In this document: positions 10,125 through 18,590 of the stretch, one piece after another
How positions within the stretch are numbered: position 1 is the stretch's first letter
How the letters are laid out: each line of letters starts with the position of its first letter
Source of the DNA: Deinococcus sp.
GTDB lineage: Bacteria; Deinococcota; Deinococci; Deinococcales; Deinococcaceae
Assembly (NCBI RefSeq): GCF_025362455.1
Contig: NZ_JANYGJ010000091.1
Coordinates: 1 to 64,000, forward strand
Direction: 5' to 3'
DNA length: 64,000 nucleotides
Position numbers and translations under genes: made by a program
Notes under the pieces: model-generated
What the model was told of the DNA's origin: nothing
Databases searched by the model: none
What the model saw: only the letters and a program-made list of their open reading frames with translations

Positions 10125-10160
10125 GCTGTAACTCCTTCAGGGCCGCTCAGCGACTCGCCC

Positions 10161-10177
10161 TTACGCAAATAACATAA
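10161..10177 (-). promoter_or_regulatory. Radiation/desiccation response motif (RDRM)
   Basis: On the minus strand the site reads TTATGTTATTTGCGTAA, an imperfect palindrome matching the RDRM form (TTATG at the left end, CRTAA at the right end, 17 bp). It sits upstream of ddrB, a known member of the regulon, as the binding site for the repressor DdrO. Confidence 0.88.
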
Positions 10178-10232
10178 CAGATTTGCGCCACGCTGCCTAT
10201 CCCCCGGTGGGGTTAGCAGCCAGATGGGACTG

Positions 10233-11294
<1,062 letters not shown>

Positions 11295-11312
11295 CTCTCG
11301 CCTCGCCGGGTC

Positions 11313-12200
11313 CTACTTCTCGCCGGTCAATTTGAAATTCTGAGTGGGGATCTGGTAGGTGCCGGAAAATTGACTGACCCGCGCCAGGTCGGTGCGTTGC
11401 AGTAGCACGCGGGCGCTGACCTGCTGGCCACCTTTGGAATCGACGCTTTTGGCGTTGCCGACCACGTAGGCGGTGTTTTTGATGTCGTCGTAGTACACCG
11501 CGTCGCCGGTCGTGACGATGGTGCCCTGGGTCAACCTGACCTTGCCACTGACGTACAGCAGCTTGCCCTTGGTCACCACGCGGGCTTCGGTGCCGGTAAT
11601 CACCAGCTCTTTTTGCTTGGCGCTGGCGGCGCGGCTCATGCTGGGGTTGCCTGTCATCACGCCGACTTCCCTGTCCTCGTCGAAGACCAGCTTGTCGGCC
11701 TTGCCGGTCTGGGTGCCGCTGGCGAGCTGCACGCTGCCGGTGGAGGTGCTCTGGTTGTTGTCGATGTCCAGGCTCATCTGCGCGGCCCTGATGTTCACCG
11801 GGTCGCCCTTGTCCTTGTCGGGCACGAACACGGCGCTGGGCGTGCCGGTCATGACGCCCTGGCCGGTGACCTCGCTGTAGGCCAGTTGGTCGCCCTTGGC
11901 CTGCAACCTGCCGCGCACCACGCTGATGCCGCCGCTGAATATAGCCGTGCGCTTGCCGATAGAACCGTCGAGGGTGCCGCCCGCTGGGGCACTCAGTACC
12001 GCTTTGGGCGCCGTAATGTTGACGTTGTTGACGCTGGCTTTAATGGCCGCGCCGTTCAGGCCAGTGTAATCGACCGGACCATTCCGTAAGTTACCCTGCA
12101 CGTTGGCGTCGGTGGCGAACTTGAGCACGCGGTCTACCGGCGCAGCAGCGAGGGCGGTGGCGAGGGCCAGCATGGGCAGTAAGATCAGGGAACGTTTCAT
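11313..12200 (-). CDS. LptA/OstA-like exported protein (first of pair)
   Basis: 295 residues with a signal peptide (MKRSLILLPMLALATALAAA) and several OstA-type beta units (GDQLAYSEVTGQGVMTG, KADKLVFDEDREVGVMTGNP, TTGDAVYYDDIKNTAYVVG). It has the same fold signature as the gene that follows, so the two are paralogues. An AAGGAG ribosome site lies just before ATG. Lies 74 bases after the LptC-like gene. Known family role is transport of lipidic envelope material across the periplasm; the role here is inferred from family and context. Confidence 0.78.
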   Translation of the reverse strand: MKRSLILLPMLALATALAAAPVDRVLKFATDANVQGNLRNGPVDYTGLNGAAIKASVNNVNITAPKAVLSAPAGGTLDGSIGKRTAIFSGGISVVRGRLQAKGDQLAYSEVTGQGVMTGTPSAVFVPDKDKGDPVNIRAAQMSLDIDNNQSTSTGSVQLASGTQTGKADKLVFDEDREVGVMTGNPSMSRAASAKQKELVITGTEARVVTKGKLLYVSGKVRLTQGTIVTTGDAVYYDDIKNTAYVVGNAKSVDSKGGQQVSARVLLQRTDLARVSQFSGTYQIPTQNFKLTGEK

Positions 12201-12274
12201 AAAACTCCTTCTCGTTTGGTGGGCTTTATTTGGTGAACCGAGGTGCTCGGCGAAAGGTGGCTCAGCATGGTCGA

Positions 12275-12874
12275 TCAGCGCGGTCGAATAGTGCCGCCCA
12301 CGCAGATGAGGGGTGAGACGGTGTGTTGCTCGTAGTTCTTTACCTGCACGGCCTGAAACTTGGTGAAATCGAAGTTGGCACTGATATCGCGGAAATCACC
12401 CTTTTTGCTCGGTGTGCTGATGCTGCCGCGCGGCGCCGTGTACCCGCCCTGCTGGTTGATGAACACCTGCTGGTCGCCCAGCGCCGAGAGGGTGAAGGTG
12501 CTGCAATCGGCAATGGTGTATAGCTCGGCCTGCTGGGCACGCAGGTTGTCCTGCCCGTCGATAACCAGGTTGCTGGCTTTGATGCGCATGTCTTCGTGCA
12601 GGGGACCGGCGCTGCCGTCCTTGCCCCTGGTCTGCACCCAGCGCGCACCCTGACCGAGCTGATCGAGGGCCGTTTCACCTTTTTCGGGGTCCACGTCGAT
12701 TTTGGCTGCCGAAAAGCGCCACTCGGCGTCGGCGTCCTGAGCTGGATAAAGCTGGAGCCTGACGTTCTGCAAGGTCACGCCGGAGCTTCGCACACTGGGC
12801 GCAGCGGGCAGCAGCGCGAAGACCAGCCCGAAGACCAGCATCCCCAGCAGCGCGAGCACGCTAAGGCGCAGCAT
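12275..12874 (-). CDS. LptC-like membrane-anchored protein
   Basis: The likely start at 12874 gives a 199-residue protein with one N-terminal membrane anchor (MLRLSVLALLGMLVFGLVFALL) followed by an exported beta-rich domain with LptC-like features (VTLQNVRLQLYPAQDADAEWRFSAAKIDVD, split across strands). The frame is open for 33 more codons upstream without better evidence for a start. First gene of the LptC-LptA-LptA cluster. Divergence from classical LptC is large, so the call leans on architecture and neighbours. Confidence 0.6.
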   Translation of the reverse strand: MLRLSVLALLGMLVFGLVFALLPAAPSVRSSGVTLQNVRLQLYPAQDADAEWRFSAAKIDVDPEKGETALDQLGQGARWVQTRGKDGSAGPLHEDMRIKASNLVIDGQDNLRAQQAELYTIADCSTFTLSALGDQQVFINQQGGYTAPRGSISTPSKKGDFRDISANFDFTKFQAVQVKNYEQHTVSPLICVGGTIRPR

Positions 12875-13073
12875 GGGCGCTCCGGGTACTCGGCACGGCT
12901 CTTGGCGACCACGGCTTTTGGCAACGTGGCTCTCGGTGGGCGGAAGGTTCAGGCACGCAGGCATGATAGCCACCTGCCCTCATGAGAGTGCTTAGGGTTG
13001 GCTGACGCACTGCCGTGCAGATGAGGGGGGTGCGTCAGGAAGCCGGTCTCGTTTTAGGGCGCCTGGCGCTCAT

Positions 13074-14765
13074 TCAGTGTCTCCGGCCCTCTCGCTGCGC
13101 CGATACGAACTCCAGAAACCCGCTCTGGCTCAGGCTGTTGACCACATCGCCGGGCCGCAGTCCGGCTTTGCGGGCCATCATCACGCCGTAGCGCGTCTGG
13201 CCCAGGCCCTGGGTGGAGTGGGCGTCGGTGTTGACGGCAAATTTCACTCGGCCACGCCAGGCCAGCGCCAGCCGCCAATCGAGGTCCAGGCGGTAGGGGC
13301 TGGCGTTGATCTCCACCACCGTGTTGTTGGCCGCGCAGGCGCCCAGTACGGCGTTCATGTCCACGGCGTAAGCGGGGCGGCGCAGCAGCAGCCTGCCGGT
13401 GGGGTGGCCCAGAATGGTAATCAGCGGGTGGCTGGCGGCGCGGATCAGGCGCTGGGTCTGCGCTCCTTCGCTCAGCGTGAACTGGCTGTGGACCGAGGCC
13501 ACCACGTAATCGAGTTCGCAGAGCACATCATCTTCAAAGTCGAGCGAACCGTCTTCGAGAATGTCCACCTCGCTGCCCGCGATGATCGCCACGCCCGCCC
13601 GCTGCAACTCGCGCACCTCCCGGATCTGTTCGCGCAACCGCTCTGGGCTCAGGCCACCCGCATAAAAGGCGCTGCGGGAGTGGTCGGCGCTGCCCAGGTA
13701 GCCGCCCAGGGCGCGGGCCGCCTCGGCCATCGCCTTCAAACTGGCGCTGCCGTCGCTCCAGGTGGAATGGGTGTGGATCAGACCCACGATATCCTCGGCG
13801 CTGACCAGTTCGGCGGGCGGCGGCAGGCTGGTCCAGACCTCCTCGTGTTCGATTTCGCGGTACTCGGCGGGGCGGTGGGGCAATTCCAATACGCGCAGCA
13901 CGTCGGCTTCTTCGGGGGTGTTCAGCACCTTACCGCCGCGCTTCAGGCCGTGCCCGGTCAGGTCCAGGCCGAGATCGGTGGCCCGCGCTCTGAGCGACTC
14001 GCGGTAAGGGCCTGCGCCGCCCATCATCAGATCGAGCGCCCCACGCGCCTGCGCGGCGGCGAACGGCAACTCGATCGGCACGCCCTCATACTCGCCGGTC
14101 AGCAGCGGGCGGTGTTCGGGCTGGCTCAGGCTCAGCTCCGGCAGCGCGGCCCGGAGCTGCTCCGGCGTGGCTGTGACGCTGACCCGCACGCTGCGGGTCG
14201 TCTCCAGGCCCCGGCGCACTTCCCCGCTCAGGCGCGGCGCGAGGGCACTCAGCCTTTCGAGCAGCGTCCCGGCCACGTTCATAGCGATGTCGAGGCGCTG
14301 GCGGGTCTGGGCTTCGAGCGCGAAGTCGACGGCGGCGCCCAGCGTGAGGACCGTTTTGGCCCCGAAGCCCTTCATGGCGGCGACCCGGCCATCCGCAAAA
14401 CCTTCCCGCAGCGCTTCCAGCGAGTCGAAGCCCGCCTCCCACAGCAGCTTCACCTTCTTCGGCCCCAGCCCACGCACCCGCAGCAGGTCCACGACGCCCG
14501 GCGGCACCTGGGCGGCGGCTTCGTCGAGCGGCCCGAAGCGCCCGGTCTGCGCGGCCTCGCTGAGTGCCCCGGCCAGCGCGGCGCCGACTCTGGGCACGCC
14601 CCTGAAGTTGGTCGCCACCGCCGCGTCCCAGTCGGTCAGCGCCTCCAGGCTGCGCGCCGCCGAGCGGTACGCCTGTGCCCGGAAGGTTTCGGCGCCCAGC
14701 ACCTCCAGCAGATCGGCGGTGGTTTCCAGCGCGGCGGCGGCGTCTTTGAGCGAGAAAGGGGACAT
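13074..14765 (-). CDS. polX: Family X DNA polymerase / PHP phosphoesterase, palm degenerate
   Basis: 563 residues in bacterial PolX order: helix-hairpin-helix 8-kDa and fingers region (about 1-150, with two HhH motifs including VRGLGPKKVKLLWEAG), palm (150-310), and C-terminal PHP domain (320-560). The PHP metal ligands are present: HTHSTWSDG, ADHSRSAF, GSEVDI, VASVHSQF, GHPTGR and NTDAH. In the palm the usual ET..DID motif reads ETTRSVRVS and the third carboxylate position reads IELP, so all polymerase catalytic aspartates seem lost. It is probably a 3'-5' nuclease in repair. Leaderless start (TAGCCT six bases before ATG). Confidence 0.88.
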   Translation of the reverse strand: MSPFSLKDAAAALETTADLLEVLGAETFRAQAYRSAARSLEALTDWDAAVATNFRGVPRVGAALAGALSEAAQTGRFGPLDEAAAQVPPGVVDLLRVRGLGPKKVKLLWEAGFDSLEALREGFADGRVAAMKGFGAKTVLTLGAAVDFALEAQTRQRLDIAMNVAGTLLERLSALAPRLSGEVRRGLETTRSVRVSVTATPEQLRAALPELSLSQPEHRPLLTGEYEGVPIELPFAAAQARGALDLMMGGAGPYRESLRARATDLGLDLTGHGLKRGGKVLNTPEEADVLRVLELPHRPAEYREIEHEEVWTSLPPPAELVSAEDIVGLIHTHSTWSDGSASLKAMAEAARALGGYLGSADHSRSAFYAGGLSPERLREQIREVRELQRAGVAIIAGSEVDILEDGSLDFEDDVLCELDYVVASVHSQFTLSEGAQTQRLIRAASHPLITILGHPTGRLLLRRPAYAVDMNAVLGACAANNTVVEINASPYRLDLDWRLALAWRGRVKFAVNTDAHSTQGLGQTRYGVMMARKAGLRPGDVVNSLSQSGFLEFVSAQREGRRH

Positions 14766-14915
14766 GGAGTCAGGCTAGCAGGGGCGGGGTGGAGAGTGGG
14801 AGGGGCGGATGGTTCGCGGGGCGCAGACGCCTTGGCACAGCGCTGAAGCCCAAAAAAGCAACGTCACCGCCCCAGGCCCGTTCAAACCAGACAACGCAAC
14901 CTCACCGCCCACAGC

Positions 14916-15407
14916 TCACCCCCGGCGCAGCGCCTTGCTCATCGAGAGGGCGACCTCGGTGTACCCGGCCTGGGCGTATAGTTTCCGCGCACGGGCGTTG
15001 GTCGCAAACACATGCAGTTGCATCTGCCCCAGCCCCTGTTCCCGCGCCCAGCGCTCGGCTTCGGCAAGCAGGAGCTGGCCCAGCCCGTAGCCCTCCGCCC
15101 AGGTGTCCAGCGCCAGGTCAGCCAGGTAGGCATACGGCTTGCCAAAGAGGGGCCGCTCGGTGTCGAGCCGCAGGAATCCGGCGCGGCGCACAGGCCCTCC
15201 CTCCTCCTCGACCCAGGCGATCAGCAGGGCGCTGTCAGACTGCGGCGCGGCCAGCGCGGCCATCAGGTTCTGGGCGGCGCCCGCCAGCACGGCGCCCTCA
15301 TCCTGCCCGGTGGGGAGCCCGAAGCCGACGAAGCGGGGCAGCAGCGACTGCAAGAACCCCAGGTCGTCCCTGGTGGCGGGCCGGAGAATCAGGGCGGCGT
15401 CGGGCAT
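14916..15407 (-). CDS. GNAT family N-acetyltransferase
   Basis: 163 residues, one GNAT domain. The acetyl-CoA-binding region is visible as LALDTWAEGYGLGQLLLAEA, and the C-terminal FATNARARKLYAQAGYTEV is the usual motif B. Substrate cannot be told. A TATCAT -10 box lies six bases before ATG, so it has its own leaderless promoter although it follows a small gene at 27 bases. Confidence 0.85.
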   Translation of the reverse strand: MPDAALILRPATRDDLGFLQSLLPRFVGFGLPTGQDEGAVLAGAAQNLMAALAAPQSDSALLIAWVEEEGGPVRRAGFLRLDTERPLFGKPYAYLADLALDTWAEGYGLGQLLLAEAERWAREQGLGQMQLHVFATNARARKLYAQAGYTEVALSMSKALRRG

Positions 15408-15434
15408 GGGGGAATGATAGCGGGGAGGGGGTCA

Positions 15435-15638
15435 CTATCCACCTCGGAGCGCCTCCAGCGACGCCCGCAGCCTGCGAAACTGCTCCAGGCTCAGGCCCAG
15501 CGCGGCGGCCTGGGCGGCTTCGCGCTCCTCGCCAGGGGCGCCGGGCAGGTCGCGGTGCATCTGCTCGAACTGGCGGTGATGCTCGGTGTCACTGTCGTTG
15601 ATCGGCGCAGCGTCCAGCCCCGGAATGCTGATTCTCAT
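15435..15638 (-). CDS. Small protein of unknown function
   Basis: 67 residues, charged and probably helical, with no signal peptide or membrane segment. C-terminal half (ALGLSLEQFRRLRASLEALR) looks amphipathic. Evidence that it is real: a TACACT -10 box five bases before ATG and tight spacing to the GNAT gene. Not recognised. Confidence 0.5.
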   Translation of the reverse strand: MRISIPGLDAAPINDSDTEHHRQFEQMHRDLPGAPGEEREAAQAAALGLSLEQFRRLRASLEALRGG

Positions 15639-15799
15639 GCCTGAGTGTATCCGCCTGATGGGGGGAGTACATCCGCCAAACCGCTCAGCAGGACGGCGAA
15701 AACATCAGTGCGTGTTCAATAGTTGATAACCATTGTAAACAGGACTTCGTGTCAGCCTGACGCCGCGCTGCTACACTCGCGCATGTGAGACGGATTCCC

Positions 15800-15828
15800 A
15801 AAAATTCCGTGCCGCTTCGGAATTTTTT
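15800..15828 (+). terminator. Terminator-like hairpin in the acyltransferase leader
   Basis: Perfect 10-bp stem AAAAATTCCG/CGGAATTTTT with an 8-base loop, ending in a T-run. It lies 94 bases before the acyltransferase start and about 25 bases after a TACACT promoter-like box at 15772, with no gene on this strand for it to terminate. An attenuator is possible. Confidence 0.6.
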
Positions 15829-15851
15829 CGAGCGGACGCGAGCAGGAAAAG

Positions 15852-15924
15852 CATCTGGTCTTCGGGAAGTGGAGCGCTGCCGGGTGCTGTTCCCGGCGGT
15901 GCGTAACTGGACGGCGACCAGATG
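15852..15924 (+). promoter_or_regulatory. Structured leader that pairs with the start codon
   Basis: CATCTGGTC at 15852-15860 is an exact complement of GACCAGATG at 15916-15924, which includes the start codon of the acyltransferase. Between them lies a further GC hairpin (GCCGGG...CCCGGC). No ribosome site is visible before the ATG. Together with the upstream terminator-like hairpin this suggests control at the RNA level. It does not match a riboswitch class that I know. Confidence 0.45.
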
Positions 15925-16791
15925 ACCTGGCTCAAACCTCTCGTTCTGGCGCCCGAAGCGCAATCCGCTTACGCGGCGTATTTTGCCGACCTCGACGCCA
16001 GACTCAGCGACCTGGCAACGCCCCGCCCGGAGCTGGTGCGCGAGTTGCTGGCCCAGGCGATGTATGGCCGCAGCTACAGCGCTCTGAACGCTGAGGCGCC
16101 GATGGCGGCCCTCAACCTCGATTCGCGCAACATCACCTTCGAGGCCGAGTACTACATGGCGACCGACGACGCGCAGTTTCAGCGGGTCAAGCCGCTGCTG
16201 TGGCTGTGGAAGAGCATCGACCTGACGCCGCTGGGCCAGAATCCGGAATTCGGCATCCCGCTGCGGCGCGTGCTGGCGCGTCACATCTTCAAGCGGGTGG
16301 GGCACAATTTCAAGTGCTGGCAGAACGTCGAGTTCTCGGTGGGCTACAACATGGAGGTCGGCGACGATGTGGTGGTCCACAGGGGCGTGCTGCTCGACGA
16401 TATTGGCGGCATAGAACTGCATGACGGCGCCAGCGTCTCGGATTATGTCAACATCTACAGCCACACCCACTCCGTCTTGGATGGCCCCGACGTGACGCTG
16501 CGCAAAACCATCATCGGACGCGGCGCCCGGCTCACCTACCACTCCACGGTTCTGGCGGGCAGCATCGTCAGCGACGACGCCCTGCTGGCGACCCACGCCC
16601 TGCTCAGGGGCGACATCGAGCCGCACGGCATCGCGATGGGCCTGCCCGCCCGCACCACCCGGATTAAGCTCCGGGACGGCGAGTGGCACTACGGCGTGGA
16701 CGCCCGCACCGCCGAGCACGACGCGGGCCGCAAAGCCAACCCGCACTTCCCAGAGCCGACGCCGAATCAGACGAAGAAGAGTGGGGAGTAG
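15922..16791 (+). CDS. Hexapeptide-repeat (LbH) acyltransferase
   Basis: 289 residues. The C-terminal two thirds is a left-handed beta helix of the acetyl/acyltransferase type: GHNFKCWQNVEFSVGYNMEV, GDDVVVHRGVLLDDIGG, a catalytic-type histidine in NIYSHTHSV, then IIGRGARLTYHSTVLAGS and a final IAMGLPARTT turn. The N-terminal 90 residues are helical and family-specific. Probably O-acetylates a sugar or similar envelope component. The start lies inside a predicted long-range RNA stem. The last residues are coded by a GGGGAGTAGGGAGTAG repeat. Confidence 0.75.
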   Translation: MTWLKPLVLAPEAQSAYAAYFADLDARLSDLATPRPELVRELLAQAMYGRSYSALNAEAPMAALNLDSRNITFEAEYYMATDDAQFQRVKPLLWLWKSIDLTPLGQNPEFGIPLRRVLARHIFKRVGHNFKCWQNVEFSVGYNMEVGDDVVVHRGVLLDDIGGIELHDGASVSDYVNIYSHTHSVLDGPDVTLRKTIIGRGARLTYHSTVLAGSIVSDDALLATHALLRGDIEPHGIAMGLPARTTRIKLRDGEWHYGVDARTAEHDAGRKANPHFPEPTPNQTKKSGE

Positions 16792-16803
16792 GGAGTAGCC
16801 GAT

Positions 16804-17085
16804 ATGCATTTTGTCGCTGGATCATGTCTTATTTGTGATGATGGGTTATTAGGATTTCGTAAATCGAATGGGCTTATTTTTCTCCTTTGCGACGAATGCG
16901 GCAGTGTATTTTTAGACCCAAGTAAAGTTGTCAGAGAAGAGGCCATATTTCCGTCTTTTAAGAATGGCTGGCTCATTCCTAATACGGAAGCATCCATAGC
17001 AGGCGAGAAATCGGAGTGGGCAACCAAAGACGACGTTGACGATATGGAATGGCTGCCATTTTTGATGCTTGAAATAAACGATTGA
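16804..17085 (+). CDS. Small zinc-ribbon-like protein of unknown function
   Basis: 93 residues with two CxxC pairs (CLIC and CDEC, residues 8-11 and about 29-32) of zinc-ribbon type, and an acidic C-terminus. Base composition is clearly more AT-rich than the neighbours, which suggests transfer. GGGAG lies 8 bases before ATG. Not recognised; similar small proteins often occur as immunity or orphan genes, but nothing here proves that. Confidence 0.55.
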   Translation: MHFVAGSCLICDDGLLGFRKSNGLIFLLCDECGSVFLDPSKVVREEAIFPSFKNGWLIPNTEASIAGEKSEWATKDDVDDMEWLPFLMLEIND

Positions 17086-17149
17086 GAAGGTGTGGTATAG
17101 AATGTGAATCCTGCGGTCTTCTCACCAGACTAAAGCAACTGGAGAACGA

Positions 17150-17443
17150 ATGAACACAACATCCACCCGCAAGCGTGTCGACAGCAGCTTCGACGATTTC
17201 CTGGCCGAAGAGGGCAGGCTGGCCGAAACGGAGGCGGTGGCCCTCAAGCGGGTCATCGCTTTCCAGATCGCGGAGGAACTGACGCGCTCCGGCCTCTCGA
17301 AGACTGAACTGGCCGCCCGGATGGACACCAGCCGCTCGGCGGTGGACCGTCTGCTCGACCCGGAAAATCACGCCGTGACCCTCCGCACCCTGGAACGGGC
17401 CGCCCAGGTGCTCGGCAAGCGCCTCAGACTCGAACTGGTCTGA
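17150..17443 (+). CDS. Antitoxin-like helix-turn-helix (XRE) protein
   Basis: 97 residues with a Cro/CI-type HTH near the C-terminus (EELTRSGLSKTELAARMDTS, RSAVDRLLDPENHAVTLRTL). The layout, with a charged N-terminal helix, matches HigA-type antitoxins that pair with Gp49/RelE-like toxins. No such toxin gene is adjacent; the only neighbour on this strand is the zinc-ribbon-like gene. CTGGAG precedes ATG at a suitable distance. It may be an orphan antitoxin or a plain regulator. Confidence 0.75.
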   Translation: MNTTSTRKRVDSSFDDFLAEEGRLAETEAVALKRVIAFQIAEELTRSGLSKTELAARMDTSRSAVDRLLDPENHAVTLRTLERAAQVLGKRLRLELV

Positions 17444-17446
17444 ACC

Positions 17447-17719
17447 TCACTTCACCAGTTCCCTTCCCCCCAGCACCAGCGCCAGCCCGGCGAGCGCCAG
17501 CAGCGCGGCCACGCTCAGGCGGCGGTCCGACTTCCAGTTGGCAGCGGCCACGTACAGCGCCCCCAGCACCGGCACCAGCATCATCCAGTACACGGCGTAG
17601 CGGTCCAGTTGCGGCCAGACCAGGCCCACCGCCAGCGCGGCCAGTGCCACAAAGTAGCCGCCGCCAAACAGCCAGTTCGGCAGCCCGGCGCCCTCGCCCG
17701 CCGGGTTGTTATCGCTCAT
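17447..17719 (-). CDS. Small membrane protein with three predicted helices
   Basis: 90 residues from ATG at 17719, which overlaps the stop of the upstream permease gene as ATGA, so it is translated with it. Three hydrophobic segments ([46 protein letters not shown]) separated by a short WKSDRR loop. Probably an accessory of the TauE/SafE permease. Not otherwise recognised. Confidence 0.65.
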   Translation of the reverse strand: MSDNNPAGEGAGLPNWLFGGGYFVALAALAVGLVWPQLDRYAVYWMMLVPVLGALYVAAANWKSDRRLSVAALLALAGLALVLGGRELVK

Positions 17720-18465
17720 GCCCAATACTTCCAGAGCATCTGCCCGGCGGTCAGAATCAGCAATAAGCTGAACAACAGCTTCAGGTTTCCGGCGCTGATG
17801 CGGGCCGCCAGACTGGTGCCCGCCCGCGCCCCGACCAGAATGCCGAGGCCCACCGCCGCCGCCAGCCGGAAATCGAGCAGACCGCCCGCGCTGTAGATCA
17901 GGGCGTTGCCTACCGCCGTCAGGCCCATGATGAAGGTGCTGGTGGCAATCGCCTCGCGGATCGGCACGCCCGCCAGCAGGTTCATGACCGGCACCTGGAT
18001 CGTGCCGCCGCCGATGCCCAGCAGCCCGCTCATGACACCCGCAAAGCCCATCGCGGGCGGCACCAATCTACTCGGCTCGCGCTCCTGTTCGGCCCGGCGC
18101 AGGCCGCGCAGCAGGTTGTAGGCGCTGTAGAGCAGCAGCGCCGCGAACACGGTGGCCACCACTCTGGCGGGCAGAATCAGGCCCAGATAACTGCCCAGCG
18201 CCCCGCCGATGATGGTGTACGGCGAGAGCAGGTAGCCGGTCCGCGCCCGCACCAGGCCGCGCCGCAGATACCCCGCCGTCCCCGCCAGCCCCACCGCCAG
18301 CACCCCGATCTGGCTGATAGCGACGGCCTGCGTGATGCTGATGGGATGCCCGAACAGCGGCAGCACGGCTTGCAGCGCGGGCACCACCACCACGCCCCCG
18401 CCCAGGCCCAGAATTGCCCCCAGGACGCCCGCCAGGAGTCCGATGCCGATGACGGCGAAGATCAA
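17716..18465 (-). CDS. TauE/SafE family sulfite exporter-like permease
   Basis: 249 residues, about eight hydrophobic helices in two halves. Each half has the family glycine motif: [20 protein letters not shown] near the N-terminus and [17 protein letters not shown] in the middle. Members move sulfite, sulfonates or related anions; substrate not known here. The start is a TTG, with a stop codon only six codons upstream, so no ATG start is available. Followed by an overlapping small membrane protein. Confidence 0.85.
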   Translation of the reverse strand: MIFAVIGIGLLAGVLGAILGLGGGVVVVPALQAVLPLFGHPISITQAVAISQIGVLAVGLAGTAGYLRRGLVRARTGYLLSPYTIIGGALGSYLGLILPARVVATVFAALLLYSAYNLLRGLRRAEQEREPSRLVPPAMGFAGVMSGLLGIGGGTIQVPVMNLLAGVPIREAIATSTFIMGLTAVGNALIYSAGGLLDFRLAAAVGLGILVGARAGTSLAARISAGNLKLLFSLLLILTAGQMLWKYWA

Positions 18466-18482
18466 GGCCGAGGGCTCAGTTT

Positions 18483-18590
18483 AGTTCGGTGCAGGTCAGT
18501 TCGGTGCAGTTTAGTTCGGTGCAGGTCGGTCCGGCCCACTCCAAATCGGCTCACTTCAGCCCGGTTCACTTCAGCTCGGCTCACTTTTCC
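18483..18590. repeat. Two adjacent 15-bp tandem arrays
   Basis: Three copies of AGTTCGGTGCAGGTC (18483-18527), then after 20 bases nearly three copies of GGCTCACTTCAGCCC (18548-18590). The second array runs into the 3' end of the S41 peptidase gene and includes its stop codon. Confidence 0.85.

Noticed and set aside
13077..14846. Open frame of 589 codons opposite polX
   Set aside because: Antisense shadow; no start signal and low-complexity protein.
15784..15924. Known riboswitch class in the acyltransferase leader
   Set aside because: I compared it by eye with SAM, SAH, TPP, cobalamin, c-di-GMP, ZTP, fluoride and THF consensus features and saw no convincing match; left as an unnamed structured leader.
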